A DNA stretch of 64,000 bases. Origin: Pagrus major (lineage: Eukaryota; Chordata; Actinopteri; Spariformes; Sparidae). Of the stretch, positions 1-9,388 are shown piece after piece. The notes under the pieces are model-generated. The model was not told where the DNA came from. It searched no databases and was given only the letters and a program-made list of their open reading frames with translations. Both the position numbers and the translations under genes were made by a program. How positions within the stretch are numbered: the stretch's first letter is position 1; every line of letters starts with the position of its first letter. The DNA is taken from NCBI RefSeq assembly GCF_040436345.1, contig NC_133223.1, positions 27,498,910-27,562,909 of the forward strand, written 5' to 3'.

Positions 1-681
1 GACCTTTCCCGCTCTTCATACTACTTCTCCTGACTTCCTCCTAATTACTACGACCTCTATGATCGGCTTCCTTATGAGGGATTGGAGAAGTGACCTTGGA
101 TACTGGTGAAAAACTAAATTAGCCTCGCAGCAGCTCCATCAGAAGATAAAAGTTTCATTCTGTTCCCTATGCAGAGTTTTCCTGTCAAGTTTACGACTGA
201 ACCTTTTTGTTTTGCTGCCTAAATGTGCCACAGTATTTGCTACAGTGACATTACTCTGTGCATGGAAGTTTTAAATAACTGAAAGCAGCCTCTCAAGACT
301 AACACGCCCAGGGGCACACATGTGGGCGCAAGTACATTTGCTATTTATACAACATGGGTGCTGGCAACTGCATCGGTCTGAAATTGTGATTTGATTAACT
401 GTTCACACTGAACAAAACTACCAAATCCAATAAAATCTACTTTTTAAAAGGGTAGCATCGGCATTCATTCCCACACAGGTGTTATTTGGCTCCGATCAAC
501 AGTGTTGGAAACATGACAGCCGGGTGGACACGCTAATGTTTGCCCCTTTTTGCAGCGTGATACCGTAATGGACATTGAAGTTAAAGACGTAGGCACGTAG
601 TTTTCCATCCAGCTCAAAAACAAAAATAGGTCAAACATTGTTCAGTATTCAAGTTCAGTGAGTTTGAAAAAGAGATTGAAG
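1..681. other. Intergenic left edge
   Basis: I see no recognisable gene or repeat here. It is AT-rich sequence lying 3' of the candidate minus-strand gene that ends at 682. I found no AATAAA on the minus strand close to that stop codon. Confidence 0.4.
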
Positions 682-1205
682 TTAAAGATATAAACAAGTA
701 ACCATAGTAACACTGTCAGCGGCCTCCATGTTTGTGACAAAGTCAAACTCATCTCCTGGCTGTAGGAAAGGAGCCAATCGACCAAATTAGTTTTGGTGTT
801 GAACATAAACCAAAAACAAAAAGGACTGTGCCTTTGGAAAGGTTTCATGGGAATCCAAATAACTTGGATCCTCTTCTTTACACAACTAGTTCAGCATTTT
901 GGGAAACAAGTTGCTGCTTCTTGCCAAGAAATAATCCGACACACAACCTGCTGTAAAACCACACTGAGTCATTTCTGCACAGTGTTTGTACAATTAGACT
1001 AATAAGATATAATACAGCATGTAAAGCAGTGTACTCACTCACTATGTCCCTGTGTTTTAGTCTATATTCTGAGCTAGTGGACAGAAACAAAAGCTGTGTT
1101 GATTTTCCACCCAAAATCCTGCAAGAAGGCAAAAAAAAACTATCAATTTAATATATTTAACCAACTTCATGTGTTTTTATTTTCACATCACATCACACTG
1201 TCCTT

Positions 1206-1238
<33 letters not shown>

Positions 1239-1605
1239 TGAAGAAACTTTCTCTTAAAATGCTGTCTCCCTGAGTCATTTCTTCAAGGCCCGGGACTGAA
1301 AACAGGAGAATGGAGCACTGGCAAAGAATTTCATAAAAAAAAAACAAAAAAAAAACTAGACAAACATTTTCTTATTTAGGAAGGTCTTCAATTATCTGTA
1401 AATACGTTTCATTCGGTTTTGATTCCACTTACATCCAGATGTTTGTATTTTTTGTCAAGTAAAGGTGGACGTGCTTCATATTCTTAAGCAATATGACAGT
1501 TTTTTGGAGGCATGAAGTGTTGGAAAGGGTTTTGGAGGCGATGTTTCCTTCACAGAGCAGCAATGAGCCAGACAGGGAATTGTCAGGCCCTGGGTATAGG
1601 AAAGT
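682..1605 (-). CDS. Candidate three-exon 3' part of an unrecognised small protein gene (lipocalin-like?)
   Basis: Three minus-strand exons have canonical splice sites and matching phases: 1605-1433 (acceptor CTACTCAG, donor GTAAGT), 1118-1043 (acceptor CTTCTTGCAG, donor GTGAGT) and 759-682 (acceptor CCTACAG, ending in TAA). Joined, they encode about 108 residues. Two Cys in the first exon lie around an NTSC sequon, followed by alternating hydrophobic strands. The second exon carries QLLFLSTSSEYRLKHRDI and the third an acidic GDEFDF segment. The beta-strand pattern followed by an L-x-x-x-D segment recalls the C-terminal half of ORM/ApoM-type lipocalins, but that is inference; I do not recognise the protein. 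The 5' exons are unresolved: an open segment at 2050-1894 ending in GTAAGT is phase-compatible, and a signal-peptide-like ATG at 1713 is not. A chance alignment of splice-like sites is the main alternative. Confidence 0.3.
1209..1237. repeat. (TG)n microsatellite
   Basis: A run of about 14 TG dinucleotides, lying in the intron between two exons of the candidate minus-strand gene. Confidence 0.9.
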
Positions 1606-2059
1606 CTGAGTAGAAAACACATTTTATTATGAACCCAAGAGTGTAAGCCTATGAAACCTATTCTCGAGAAACAGCAGCAGAAGGAAAATAGTTGGAAGTT
1701 TCTGAAGAATCATCTTGGGTCCATCTGAAAGACAGAAATCTGAAAAACATCAGAGGAGGGAACACAATTGCTTCAGATGTCAGCGCTGAGCAACAAAAGA
1801 AGCAACGGCAGTGTGAATAATTTAATCACTTCTCAGTGATCACTTCCTTCAGTAGATGTTAAAGAAAAATAATATTGAGGAAGTAAAACTTACTGACCCA
1901 TTTACAATCTCTGTTTTCCTGCTTTTCTCCAATTTCAAAGAAAATAACTGGGTTTTCAGGATGCATCTCATTAGCTCTAACAAGGTTCTGAGTGTGCGTT
2001 TGTTGACGCTGCTGCACGTTTGCAGAGCCGTCACCCCTGCTGATAAATGTCTGTAGCAG

Positions 2060-3173
2060 TCTGCTTCACTTTTCCTTCAAAAGGTGAAGCCATAACAATT
2101 AAAAACTCCTCATTAATCCTGGTGATGACAGCAGAAAACTGCATCTGGGCTATTTACAGCAGCGCAGCATGGACCCATTATGTCGGGGAATGCTGTTTTT
2201 GCAGCTGTCTTGGTGGGCTGTTAAAAAAGAGATGCACAATGAGACCTAATGCACATGTTAGGAGAATTGTCAAGGAAGAACTGTGGATAAAATCATGACT
2301 ATTAATGACTGTAAAAGCTTTAAGAAGAGAGAATAGATAGATACTCTCTTCTAGAAAATACACTAAAGGGTGATAAACTGTCTCTAGTATATGTGGTGTA
2401 TACCTGTTTACCTGGGCTTATGCTCTAAGTATGATCAACTTTATCAAGGAATAATCTAATTATCATGAATAATAATTAGTACAATTATGATTTCAGTGGA
2501 CAGAGTCACAGGAGCTTGGATTTCTATATTATGCTGCCACCTTGTGGTTAAAACACAGAACGGTCTGTGAGATGTTATTCAGTTTTCTGGTTAATATCCA
2601 CAGAGATTGTGTTCATTATGTTCCTTTTATTTTATTGTGACTTGCAACTGATGTTTATACAGACTAGTATATAATTAAAATTGTAATCCTGTTAGTAATC
2701 CCACTTTTTTTTATACTGAATGTATCTTTACTGGACCTTTTTTTTTAATATCCTGATTATGTAATCCTGTCACATGTATTCAGTGACTCCCCAAGAAACT
2801 GTAAGTTTTATTATTGTTGGTTATTATGAAGTGTTACCTCAAAATACATTTCTAGAGTATCTGCTGCCATTTTAACTGGTTCATTGTGTTCTTCCTGTTT
2901 TCAAAATGTCCACTCTTGAATATCAGTAACAAAGGGTAACTGAATGAAGAAAGGGGGACGTGTTTAATTCATGAACAACTCTTAAAATGTTTAAAAGAAG
3001 TTTGCTTTATAAATGTATTTCCCCAAATGTCAAACTATTCCTTTAATAGCTAAATATTATCATAAACAATAGTATGTTAATGTGCCACAGCTGAATGAGC
3101 ATGCAAGCTTTAATAACCCAACATTATATGCCACAATTACACAGAAACTCTCCTTTCTTTCTGTTCATTTGGC
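2060..3173. other. Intergenic, no gene seen
   Basis: AT-rich sequence 3' of the Agr gene. A short GATAGATAGATA run lies near 2335. I see no convincing exon or repeat boundary. Confidence 0.4.
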
Positions 3174-3179
3174 TTTATT
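3174..3179 (-). terminator. Polyadenylation signal of the Agr gene
   Basis: AATAAA on the minus strand, about 100 nt after the Agr stop codon at 3279. This is a plausible 3' end for a compact 3' UTR. Confidence 0.6.
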
Positions 3180-3278
3180 AAGGTCTGACCAACATGTAAA
3201 CATTTCAGTGCTGAACACTGAGCAGGACGCCCAGCGTGACTGGAAGATGGAGGGAAGTCAGATGGCAGCTTGAGCCTG

Positions 3279-6200
3279 TTAGAGTTCAAGGTGCATCTGG
3301 ACTCTGGCTCTCTGCATGTTGTTGGCCACTGTTGAGGAAAATAAGAATAAAGACCATGAATCACATTTACACGAAATTGGTGCATTAATTATTTATATAT
3401 TTTGACCAAAGCATCCATTTAAGTTGTTAATCAACTATTACTACAAATATCATTACATTATTTAGGTTTTGATCAGACACCTGTCCTAAGTTGACAAAAA
3501 ATGAATCAATAAAATGAATAAAAAATGTATAAAACGTTGAGGAAAGCACAACAATAGTGTAAAACTGAACAGCAACACTAAGCTACTCATGTTTTATGCT
3601 CAAGTTTAAGGTTTGTTTGTCTGTAAACACAGGAATAAAAAGTGGACAAACTAACAAAAAATGCATATTTCTGAACCATAGGTCGAGCAGAAGTGAAACC
3701 ACTTTACATTTACTGCAAGAAGAAAAGAACTAAGAAAAGTTGATTTTTGAGTCCCAACTCGTTCAACACTCTGCTTTGGGATGGAAAAGAAGTTTTTGAC
3801 GAGTTGGGAATGAGACTCAAAAATAATTTTTTCTTGCTAATAGCACCTTGTTTTGTGACTTCTAGACGACCCGCTCTACCTCCTGACCTACAGCCACTAA
3901 CACTTTTTTCAACAAATTGGACACAGTGATTTGTTATGAAACTACACAGTATCTACAAAAGCAGTTAGACCTTTCAGCACCCTCCTGCTGGAACCTAAAA
4001 CCTGCAAAAGTCCGTTATTAACACCCACATGAAGCCCAAAAGTTTGTCATCTGTCAAAATATGGAGGTAATGAGAAAACACAATGTGATCCCAGTCTGTC
4101 TTCACATTCCTGACAGGTAAGGTGTGCAGCACTCTCCTCCCCCCCAAACATGTCATCAGAGAGGGTGGACGGTCACTCACAGTGTTCTAAGTCAGCGGGC
4201 TCGTAGGCGTAGAGGTGGTCCCTGTGCTTTCCTTGAATGTCTGTGCGCACAGTCATGGACGGATCTGCAGAAAGAGATGCCACACAGCTGAGGAGAGCGA
4301 GCAACATGATCTGATTACTGCCATTACTGCTGTCCATCGTCTTATCTACCTTTGTTTCTGTAGTTACAGTCATTAAAAGCAACTTGTAGTGAAAATATGA
4401 AGGGAAAACAACCAGTGAAAGTGAAAATAGATAGAGAAAGACACAAACAGATGACAGGAGTCAGTCTCAGCGAGGAAACAGCCGAATAAATTGTTATATA
4501 GGGCTGAGAGAAAGGAAGAATCTCCAGTCCCAGTTTCTCCGACACTTCCCACACTATCATTAAGAATACATAACTACTCAGTCGGTTAGCCTTTATTCCT
4601 TTCCTCCTCATCAGCGCCACGTCTGCCATCTGTTAGGTTTGACTCATTATTCTGCTAAAAGGGCTTAAAAAGTACTGTGAGATTCTGAGAGAGTCTCAAA
4701 GTTAGTCAAGAAACTCGGAGGAGAGTGAGTTTGATGAGGGAAATAAATTTTTCAACTGACTTAGGCTATAAAGTGACTATAAAGTGATGATTGCTATATT
4801 ATGATAAAAGGTGTAACTATTTACCAACAAAGAGGATTCTGGGAACATAGTAGCCATCAGGGGCCAGATTCTTGTCCTCAGTCTCTTCCTGTAAAAATAA
4901 ACAAAATAATATAAACAGAAGAAATTAGTCAACGATGAGGCCAAAGACAGTGTGTATGTAAAGACGGTTCCTGCTAGATGCTGTTCTTCTTTGCACGCTA
5001 CTTTTAACTTTTAATTATGCCTGATATTTTTACAGTGTCCATGATTCACTTTAAGATACTTGAATAATTTAGATTATTATCCATTTTATTGTATTTCTTT
5101 GTGATCATTTTTATCTTTCCTTTTACTTACATCATCTGTTTTTATAATCTTTTTTTCACTTTATTAAAGTCTGCAGTCGTTCTGTCTTTAAACTGCACTA
5201 ACCTGTATGAAAGGTGCTATACAAATAAAGTTTGATTGATTAATTTCAATTGTGTTCACTGTTTAACACCAAAACAATGTTTTAAATATATGATCAATGT
5301 ACTCACCACCAAGTTGACCATGATGAAACCCTCTCTGGCCACTTTCATGATGGACTTATTAGCAACAAACGCCTTCTTCAGTGCTGTAATAGAATTGTTT
5401 AGCTTAGAGCTTTGATTTGAAAAAAATAAAAAATAAAACTTTAATTTTAAAGTCAGCAAAACTTCATGGGGCTGCACCACACCAATACAAATTTTAAAAA
5501 AAGCAACATGAGTGCGAGCAGAAATGATTAATGTGGTCTGGTATTTTCAGTTATCACAGACTGTGTTCATAAACTTCTGGCACATAAACTTAACTGTGTC
5601 GCTCTTTGACAGACACAGAGGGTGTTAGGAGGTTAGGAACAGGTTCTGCAGGTGGGACCTACTGAACATCCATGTCGCTTGTCTACTTCTTGCCAGTGGT
5701 AACGCAAGGTAATGAGACCCAACCCACTTAAACCTAACGTTAGGTTTTCACAATCAAATGCACTGGTATGTTCAGGCGTTCAAATACAGGCTGTAAAATA
5801 TTTTACTTTTTTCCCTCAAATCTGACAGAAGTCAGAAGTAGAAGCCAGACTTTGCCCTGCAGGTGGTATTTATTGTTTATGTGTTAAGAAACGCCAGTAG
5901 AGACTTCCATTGAGCTCACTTCCTGGCAAGCAGCTGTGTGATTAATGACTATAATTCTTAACTATTTTCACTGCCTGTTTGGCTGGTATTAAGGAATGCA
6001 CCCACTGTGTTCCCCATGAACCAAGCCCCAGCTCTGGGTTAGAAGGACAGCGCGGGATGTGCAATGTTTTTACAGTCAACATTTCTTTTTTAGCTGTAAT
6101 AAACCAAAGTGGCAGCAGTACCTTGACTGTAGGGGCAGTCTTCTTTATGATGGATGACCATCAGAGGCTTCTGACTGTGAGAGCAAAACCACAGAGAAAC

Positions 6201-7341
6201 AACTCAACACATTCCTCAAACACAATGAACACAATGATGGGCGTGACGCAGTCATGCAAAACATAATCCTCATGTCAGATTTTAAAAGAAAAATGACAAA
6301 CAAAATGCTATTTTTTAAGAATCTCTTAATATGTTTTCTGGCATTATAGGTATCTGTTATTAGAAAGTAGAATTAGAGGACAAGTCTCCTGCTTTCTTGG
6401 TCAATATTAAAGGGTAACTCCACCAATTTTACACATTAAGGTCTTTAGTCTTTTGTGTCTCCATAGGAAGCTGCATGTAATCCAATAAATTTCCTCCAGT
6501 GATGTCACTCATATCCTTAGTTGCATTGTAGGTTTTGAAAATAAAGAAAAATGCGTGGGATTAAGAAAGCGTTATCTCAGGGTCTGCCGTTTCGATTTTC
6601 AGCATTTGTTGTGAAGCTGCTCATTATGAATCTAAAGTGTGATAGAAGTACAATGCTAGACCAGTGAACTGCTTTTCAAAACATGGCGCCAATATTACCC
6701 ACGATGCAATTAAGCTGCAGAGTGACATCACTGGAGGCAGTTTATCAGATCACATGCCACTTCCTCTGGAGCCACAAAACACTTTACACAGTTTTTTCAC
6801 ACATGCAGTCGTACTCCTCAAGACCTGTGAATACACGTTAGGGATAGGTGTAAAATAGATGGAGTTACCCTTTAATTCATATGCATACCATCTGTGTTGC
6901 CCCGAGCTTTAGGATGCAGCTATATTAAGGAATTAAAGGGTGCAAATTGCACTTTCAAAACCAAACTGAAACATTAAATATTCAAAATTGTCATCAAGGT
7001 GTAGAGTCTTACCTTCTGACCATCTTTTCCAGGCCCTCTGCATAAGTCTTGACCCATTTAATACTGGTACCCCATCCTGTAGGACACAACAGCAGTGCAG
7101 TCAACAGTAATGAACATGTCACACAATGCTCCATCAACTGAATCACTTCAATAAATTCAAATTCTGGACTTTATTTGAGTGCCTTGTGATGTAAACTAAC
7201 ACCGTGCATGCTTGAAAAAAAGGAAGGTCACCCACCTCTCGACAAGTCAGGAGCCTTGCTTTTGCCTGCTTGTTTTTGTTTCTGTTCTCCGGCACTGGCA
7301 CAGATGCCGAAGAACAAAGCGAACAAGACCCAGCGAAGCAT
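3279..7341 (-). CDS. agr1: Anterior gradient family protein (Agr1/Agr2-like, thioredoxin fold)
   Basis: The coding exons on the minus strand are 7341-7236, 7076-7013, 6174-6122, 5383-5307, 4888-4825, 4264-4181 and 3328-3279. All have GT-AG sites and consistent phases, giving 165 residues. The N-terminus MLRWVLFALFFGICASAG is a signal peptide. DLSRGWG precedes the thioredoxin-fold domain. KPLMVIHH leads into the single-cysteine active site DCPYSQALKKAF, in place of the CxxC of true disulfide isomerases. DGYYVPRILFVDPS and LYAYEPAD are family hallmarks. The C-terminus HLEL resembles the KTEL/KDEL-type ER-retrieval signals of the family. Agr proteins assist folding and secretion of mucin-like cargo and act in cement gland and appendage regeneration (family knowledge). 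The paralogue is inferred from its position beside traf3ip1; human AGR2/AGR3 lie on 7p21. A call of agr2 cannot be excluded from sequence alone. Confidence 0.9.
3681..3871. repeat. Fold-back MITE, family A copy 1
   Basis: An imperfect inverted repeat of about 190 bp. The left arm begins GGTCGAGCAGAAGT and the right arm ends ACTTCTAGACGACC. Internal arms TTTTTGAGTCCCAACTCG and CGAGTTGGGAATGAGACTC face each other. A related copy lies at 49838-50024. It lies 3' of the Agr gene, between its last two exons. Confidence 0.65.
6411..6871. repeat. TTAA-flanked MITE, family B copy 1
   Basis: A 461-bp element between TTAA at 6407-6410 and TTAA at 6872-6875. The termini are AGGGTAACTCCACC and TGGAGTTACCCT. 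Inner arms also pair: CTCCAGTGATGTCACTC near 6495 and GAGTGACATCACTGGAG near 6720, so the whole element can fold back. TTAA target sites suggest mobilisation by a piggyBac- or Kolobok-type transposase (inference). It sits in an Agr intron. A half copy lies at 58925. Confidence 0.75.
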
Positions 7342-7362
7342 CACTTCCCGTCCTTTGAGAGA

Positions 7363-8000
7363 ACTGCAATGACAGACCGGCTACTGGATTAGAGTGAAAT
7401 TCTGTCAGATGTTTATTTCAAAGACAATTTCATTCGTGACACTCTGTGATCAAGGGATTTGCAAAGAGGGCACGTGTTTTCCTGTGAAAGGCCAACTCGC
7501 CAAACAAGCTCGACAAAGCTGAGATTCAAATTGCAGCACATACACCAGCAACGTCAATGAGGCAGGTCAGAAAGACTTCCTGAAATCTCAGCTTCATCTA
7601 CAATCTACACTTTAATTACAGGAAAAGCTCTGTCTGCTCCCATGTTGTAATATTTATTTTGTGAGCGGCATTTGCTAGAAACCCCTAGTTTTTTTTTGTA
7701 ATGACATTAAAGAAGCGTTTTCTGCACTGTTTCCGATTCTGTGCATTATTTGATCAAACAGTGACACAATAAATCACTACACTGCTACTAGAACTGTAAA
7801 GAAGGATTAAAACAATCACTTGAAGTCTCACAAATCCTCAATCATACACATTTTAGTGACACGCATTTAACTACGGGAAGTATCTGGCTAATATAAAAAG
7901 TTATGTAAATTTTGATGGAAAAGTAATTCATAATTCAAGTATTTCTATCTTCTGAAGATGCACATAGGAGTAGGTGTCTTACCTTGACAGCATGGAGCAA
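7363..8000 (-). promoter_or_regulatory. agr1: Agr 5' non-coding exon and first intron
   Basis: The minus strand shows a donor CAAG|GTAAG with the exon end at 7983, just downstream of a TATA box, and an acceptor CATTGCAG with the exon start at 7363, 22 nt before the ATG at 7341. This supports a short untranslated first exon joined to the coding exon. Two ATGs in the first exon region could be upstream starts. The exact transcription start is not visible. Confidence 0.5.
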
Positions 8001-8021
8001 CAGGCATCTGTGCTCGGCCTC

Positions 8022-8029
8022 CTATATAC
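8022..8029 (-). promoter_or_regulatory. agr1: TATA box of the Agr gene
   Basis: GTATATAG on the minus strand, about 40-45 nt before the inferred first-exon donor. This suggests a focused, tissue-specific promoter. The divergent traf3ip1 promoter shows no obvious TATA box. Confidence 0.5.
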
Positions 8030-8469
8030 CTGCCCTTTTGTCAGATGGGCTTGCTTTTAACTGAACTCACCAAACAGGTATGTCAAAGGAGTGTACTATA
8101 AATAATGTCATGGGGAGGGTGGCTGGTTCAGCGTGTGAGTCGAGTTAGGCTCACCAATCAAGTTACACTAGCGACACTCAGCAGTATACTGTTGCACAAA
8201 TCTTATACACCCATGTGACAGCTCTTTAACCCTACAATAAACTGCGGGTTTCCTCTGATTACTGGCTTTATCACGTTGTGACAGTCCTCTGAAGGGTTTA
8301 GAAAAATGTATAGCAGAGGGCAGTGGTTCCCAGGTGGTGTGGCGAGGCACACAGGTGTTGCCATGAGGTAAGTCAAGGTGTGACATTTTAATTTACTACC
8401 CTTTGTTGTACACATCCACTTCCTACTACAGAGGCAAAATCCTTTTAAAACCCTCCAGGGAGCCTAAAA

Positions 8470-8765
8470 ATTTATTTTTTTTTAATTTTAAGATCCCTTC
8501 TAATCCCACAATGGGGAAATTCTATTTTTCACTCACATTACACACACAGTGTATAGAGGAGATGAGTGAAGGGGCTGCCACATGCACGGCGCCCAAGAGC
8601 AGTGATAGGGGTGCCTTGCTCATGGCACCTCAGCAATGCCCAGGATGTGAACTAGCATTCTCCATTACTAGTCCACATCACACTTTTTCTGGTCCAAGTG
8701 GGACTTGAACTGGCCACCTTTCAGTCCCCAAGCCAAGTCCCTATGGACTGAGCTATTGCCGCCCC
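8470..8765 (-). mobile_element. tRNA-derived SINE (AFC/V-SINE-like)
   Basis: On the minus strand the element begins GGGGCGGCAATAGCTCAGTC, with an A-box-like TAGCTCAGTCCAT. About 45 nt later comes a B-box-like AGTTCAAGTCC. The body contains a degraded GAGCAAGGCACC-type segment, then GAATTTCCCCATTGTGGGAT and an A-rich tail near 8475. This order (Pol III head, body, LINE-like tail) is typical of perciform AFC-type SINEs. It lies between the divergent Agr and traf3ip1 genes. Confidence 0.75.
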
Positions 8766-8870
8766 AAACTAAAATAAACATGTACAAAGTAGATAACACA
8801 TGTTGTAAAGGCTATTTTGCACGGATATGAATACAGGTGTGTCTTGAGATGTTGGCCTGCCCTTTGGTGT

Positions 8871-9172
8871 GTCTTCCTGCCTGTCTGTCTTCCTGTCTGT
8901 CTGTCTGCCTGTCTTCCTGCCTGTCTTCCTGTCTGTCTGCTGTCTGTCTATTGCCTGTCTGCCTGTCTTCCTGCCTGTCTGTCTTCCTGTCTGTCTGTCT
9001 GCCTGTCTTCCTGCCTGTCTTCCTGTCTGTCTGCTGTCTGTCTATTGCCTGCCTGCCTGTCTGTCTGCCTGTCTTCCTGCCTGCCTGTCTGTCTGTCTTC
9101 CTGCCTGCCTGCCTGTCTGTCTGTCTGTTGCCTGTCTGTCTGCCTGCCTGTCTGTCTGTCTGTCTGTTGCGT
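8871..9172. repeat. CCTG/TCTG tetranucleotide satellite
   Basis: About 300 bp made almost only of CCTG, TCTG and TTCC steps. Positions 8871-8964 and 8965-9058 are two copies of a 94-bp unit differing at one base (a higher-order duplication). The remainder is irregular. It ends about 215 bp before the traf3ip1 start codon. Long ORFs on both strands here are artefacts of the repeat. Confidence 0.9.
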
Positions 9173-9190
9173 TGTTGCAGATTGTTAGCT

Positions 9191-9204
9191 GTTGCTATGG
9201 TCAC
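9191..9204 (+). promoter_or_regulatory. X-box-like RFX site
   Basis: GTTGCTATGGTCAC matches the RFX palindrome GTTGCCATGGCAAC at 11 of 14 positions. Two further half-sites TAGCAAC follow at 9215-9221 and 9287-9293. RFX factors control ciliary genes, which fits the downstream traf3ip1/ift54. Binding itself is inferred. Confidence 0.5.
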
Positions 9205-9233
9205 AAGCACTACTTAGCAACCGTAAGGCCCTA

Positions 9234-9244
9234 GCGCATGCGCA
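9234..9244. promoter_or_regulatory. NRF1 site
   Basis: GCGCATGCGCA is a perfect match to the palindromic NRF1 consensus. It lies about 145 bp upstream of the traf3ip1 ATG, a usual position in TATA-less housekeeping promoters. Confidence 0.6.
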
Positions 9245-9388
9245 GTGTTCGTTAGTGGTGCACTCTGGGATTGCAGAATATTGACATAGCAACCGGGCGG
9301 CAGAGCCACCAACTTATCTTCTCCCCGTATTAGTTTTTGCTGTCTCTTTTTGCGTTTCGACTACTTGGCTTTGCTCTCGCCTGCTGCC

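Noticed and set aside
1658..1713. Signal-peptide-like start on the minus strand (ATG at 1713)
   Set aside because: Splicing to the exon at 1605 would need a ~50-nt intron with a poor donor and gives the wrong phase.
1894..2050. Open segment ending in GTAAGT as an upstream exon of the candidate gene
   Set aside because: Two frames are open, the acceptor has a weak pyrimidine tract, and no further upstream exon was found. Noted but not called.
8700..8765. A tRNA gene
   Set aside because: A- and B-box-like text is present, but no cloverleaf can be drawn and a SINE body and tail follow.
8812..9234. Long ORFs on both strands (Cys/Leu/Ser or Asp/Arg/Gln repeats)
   Set aside because: They are translations of the CCTG/TCTG satellite. 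A repeat whose unit rarely makes a stop is open in many frames.
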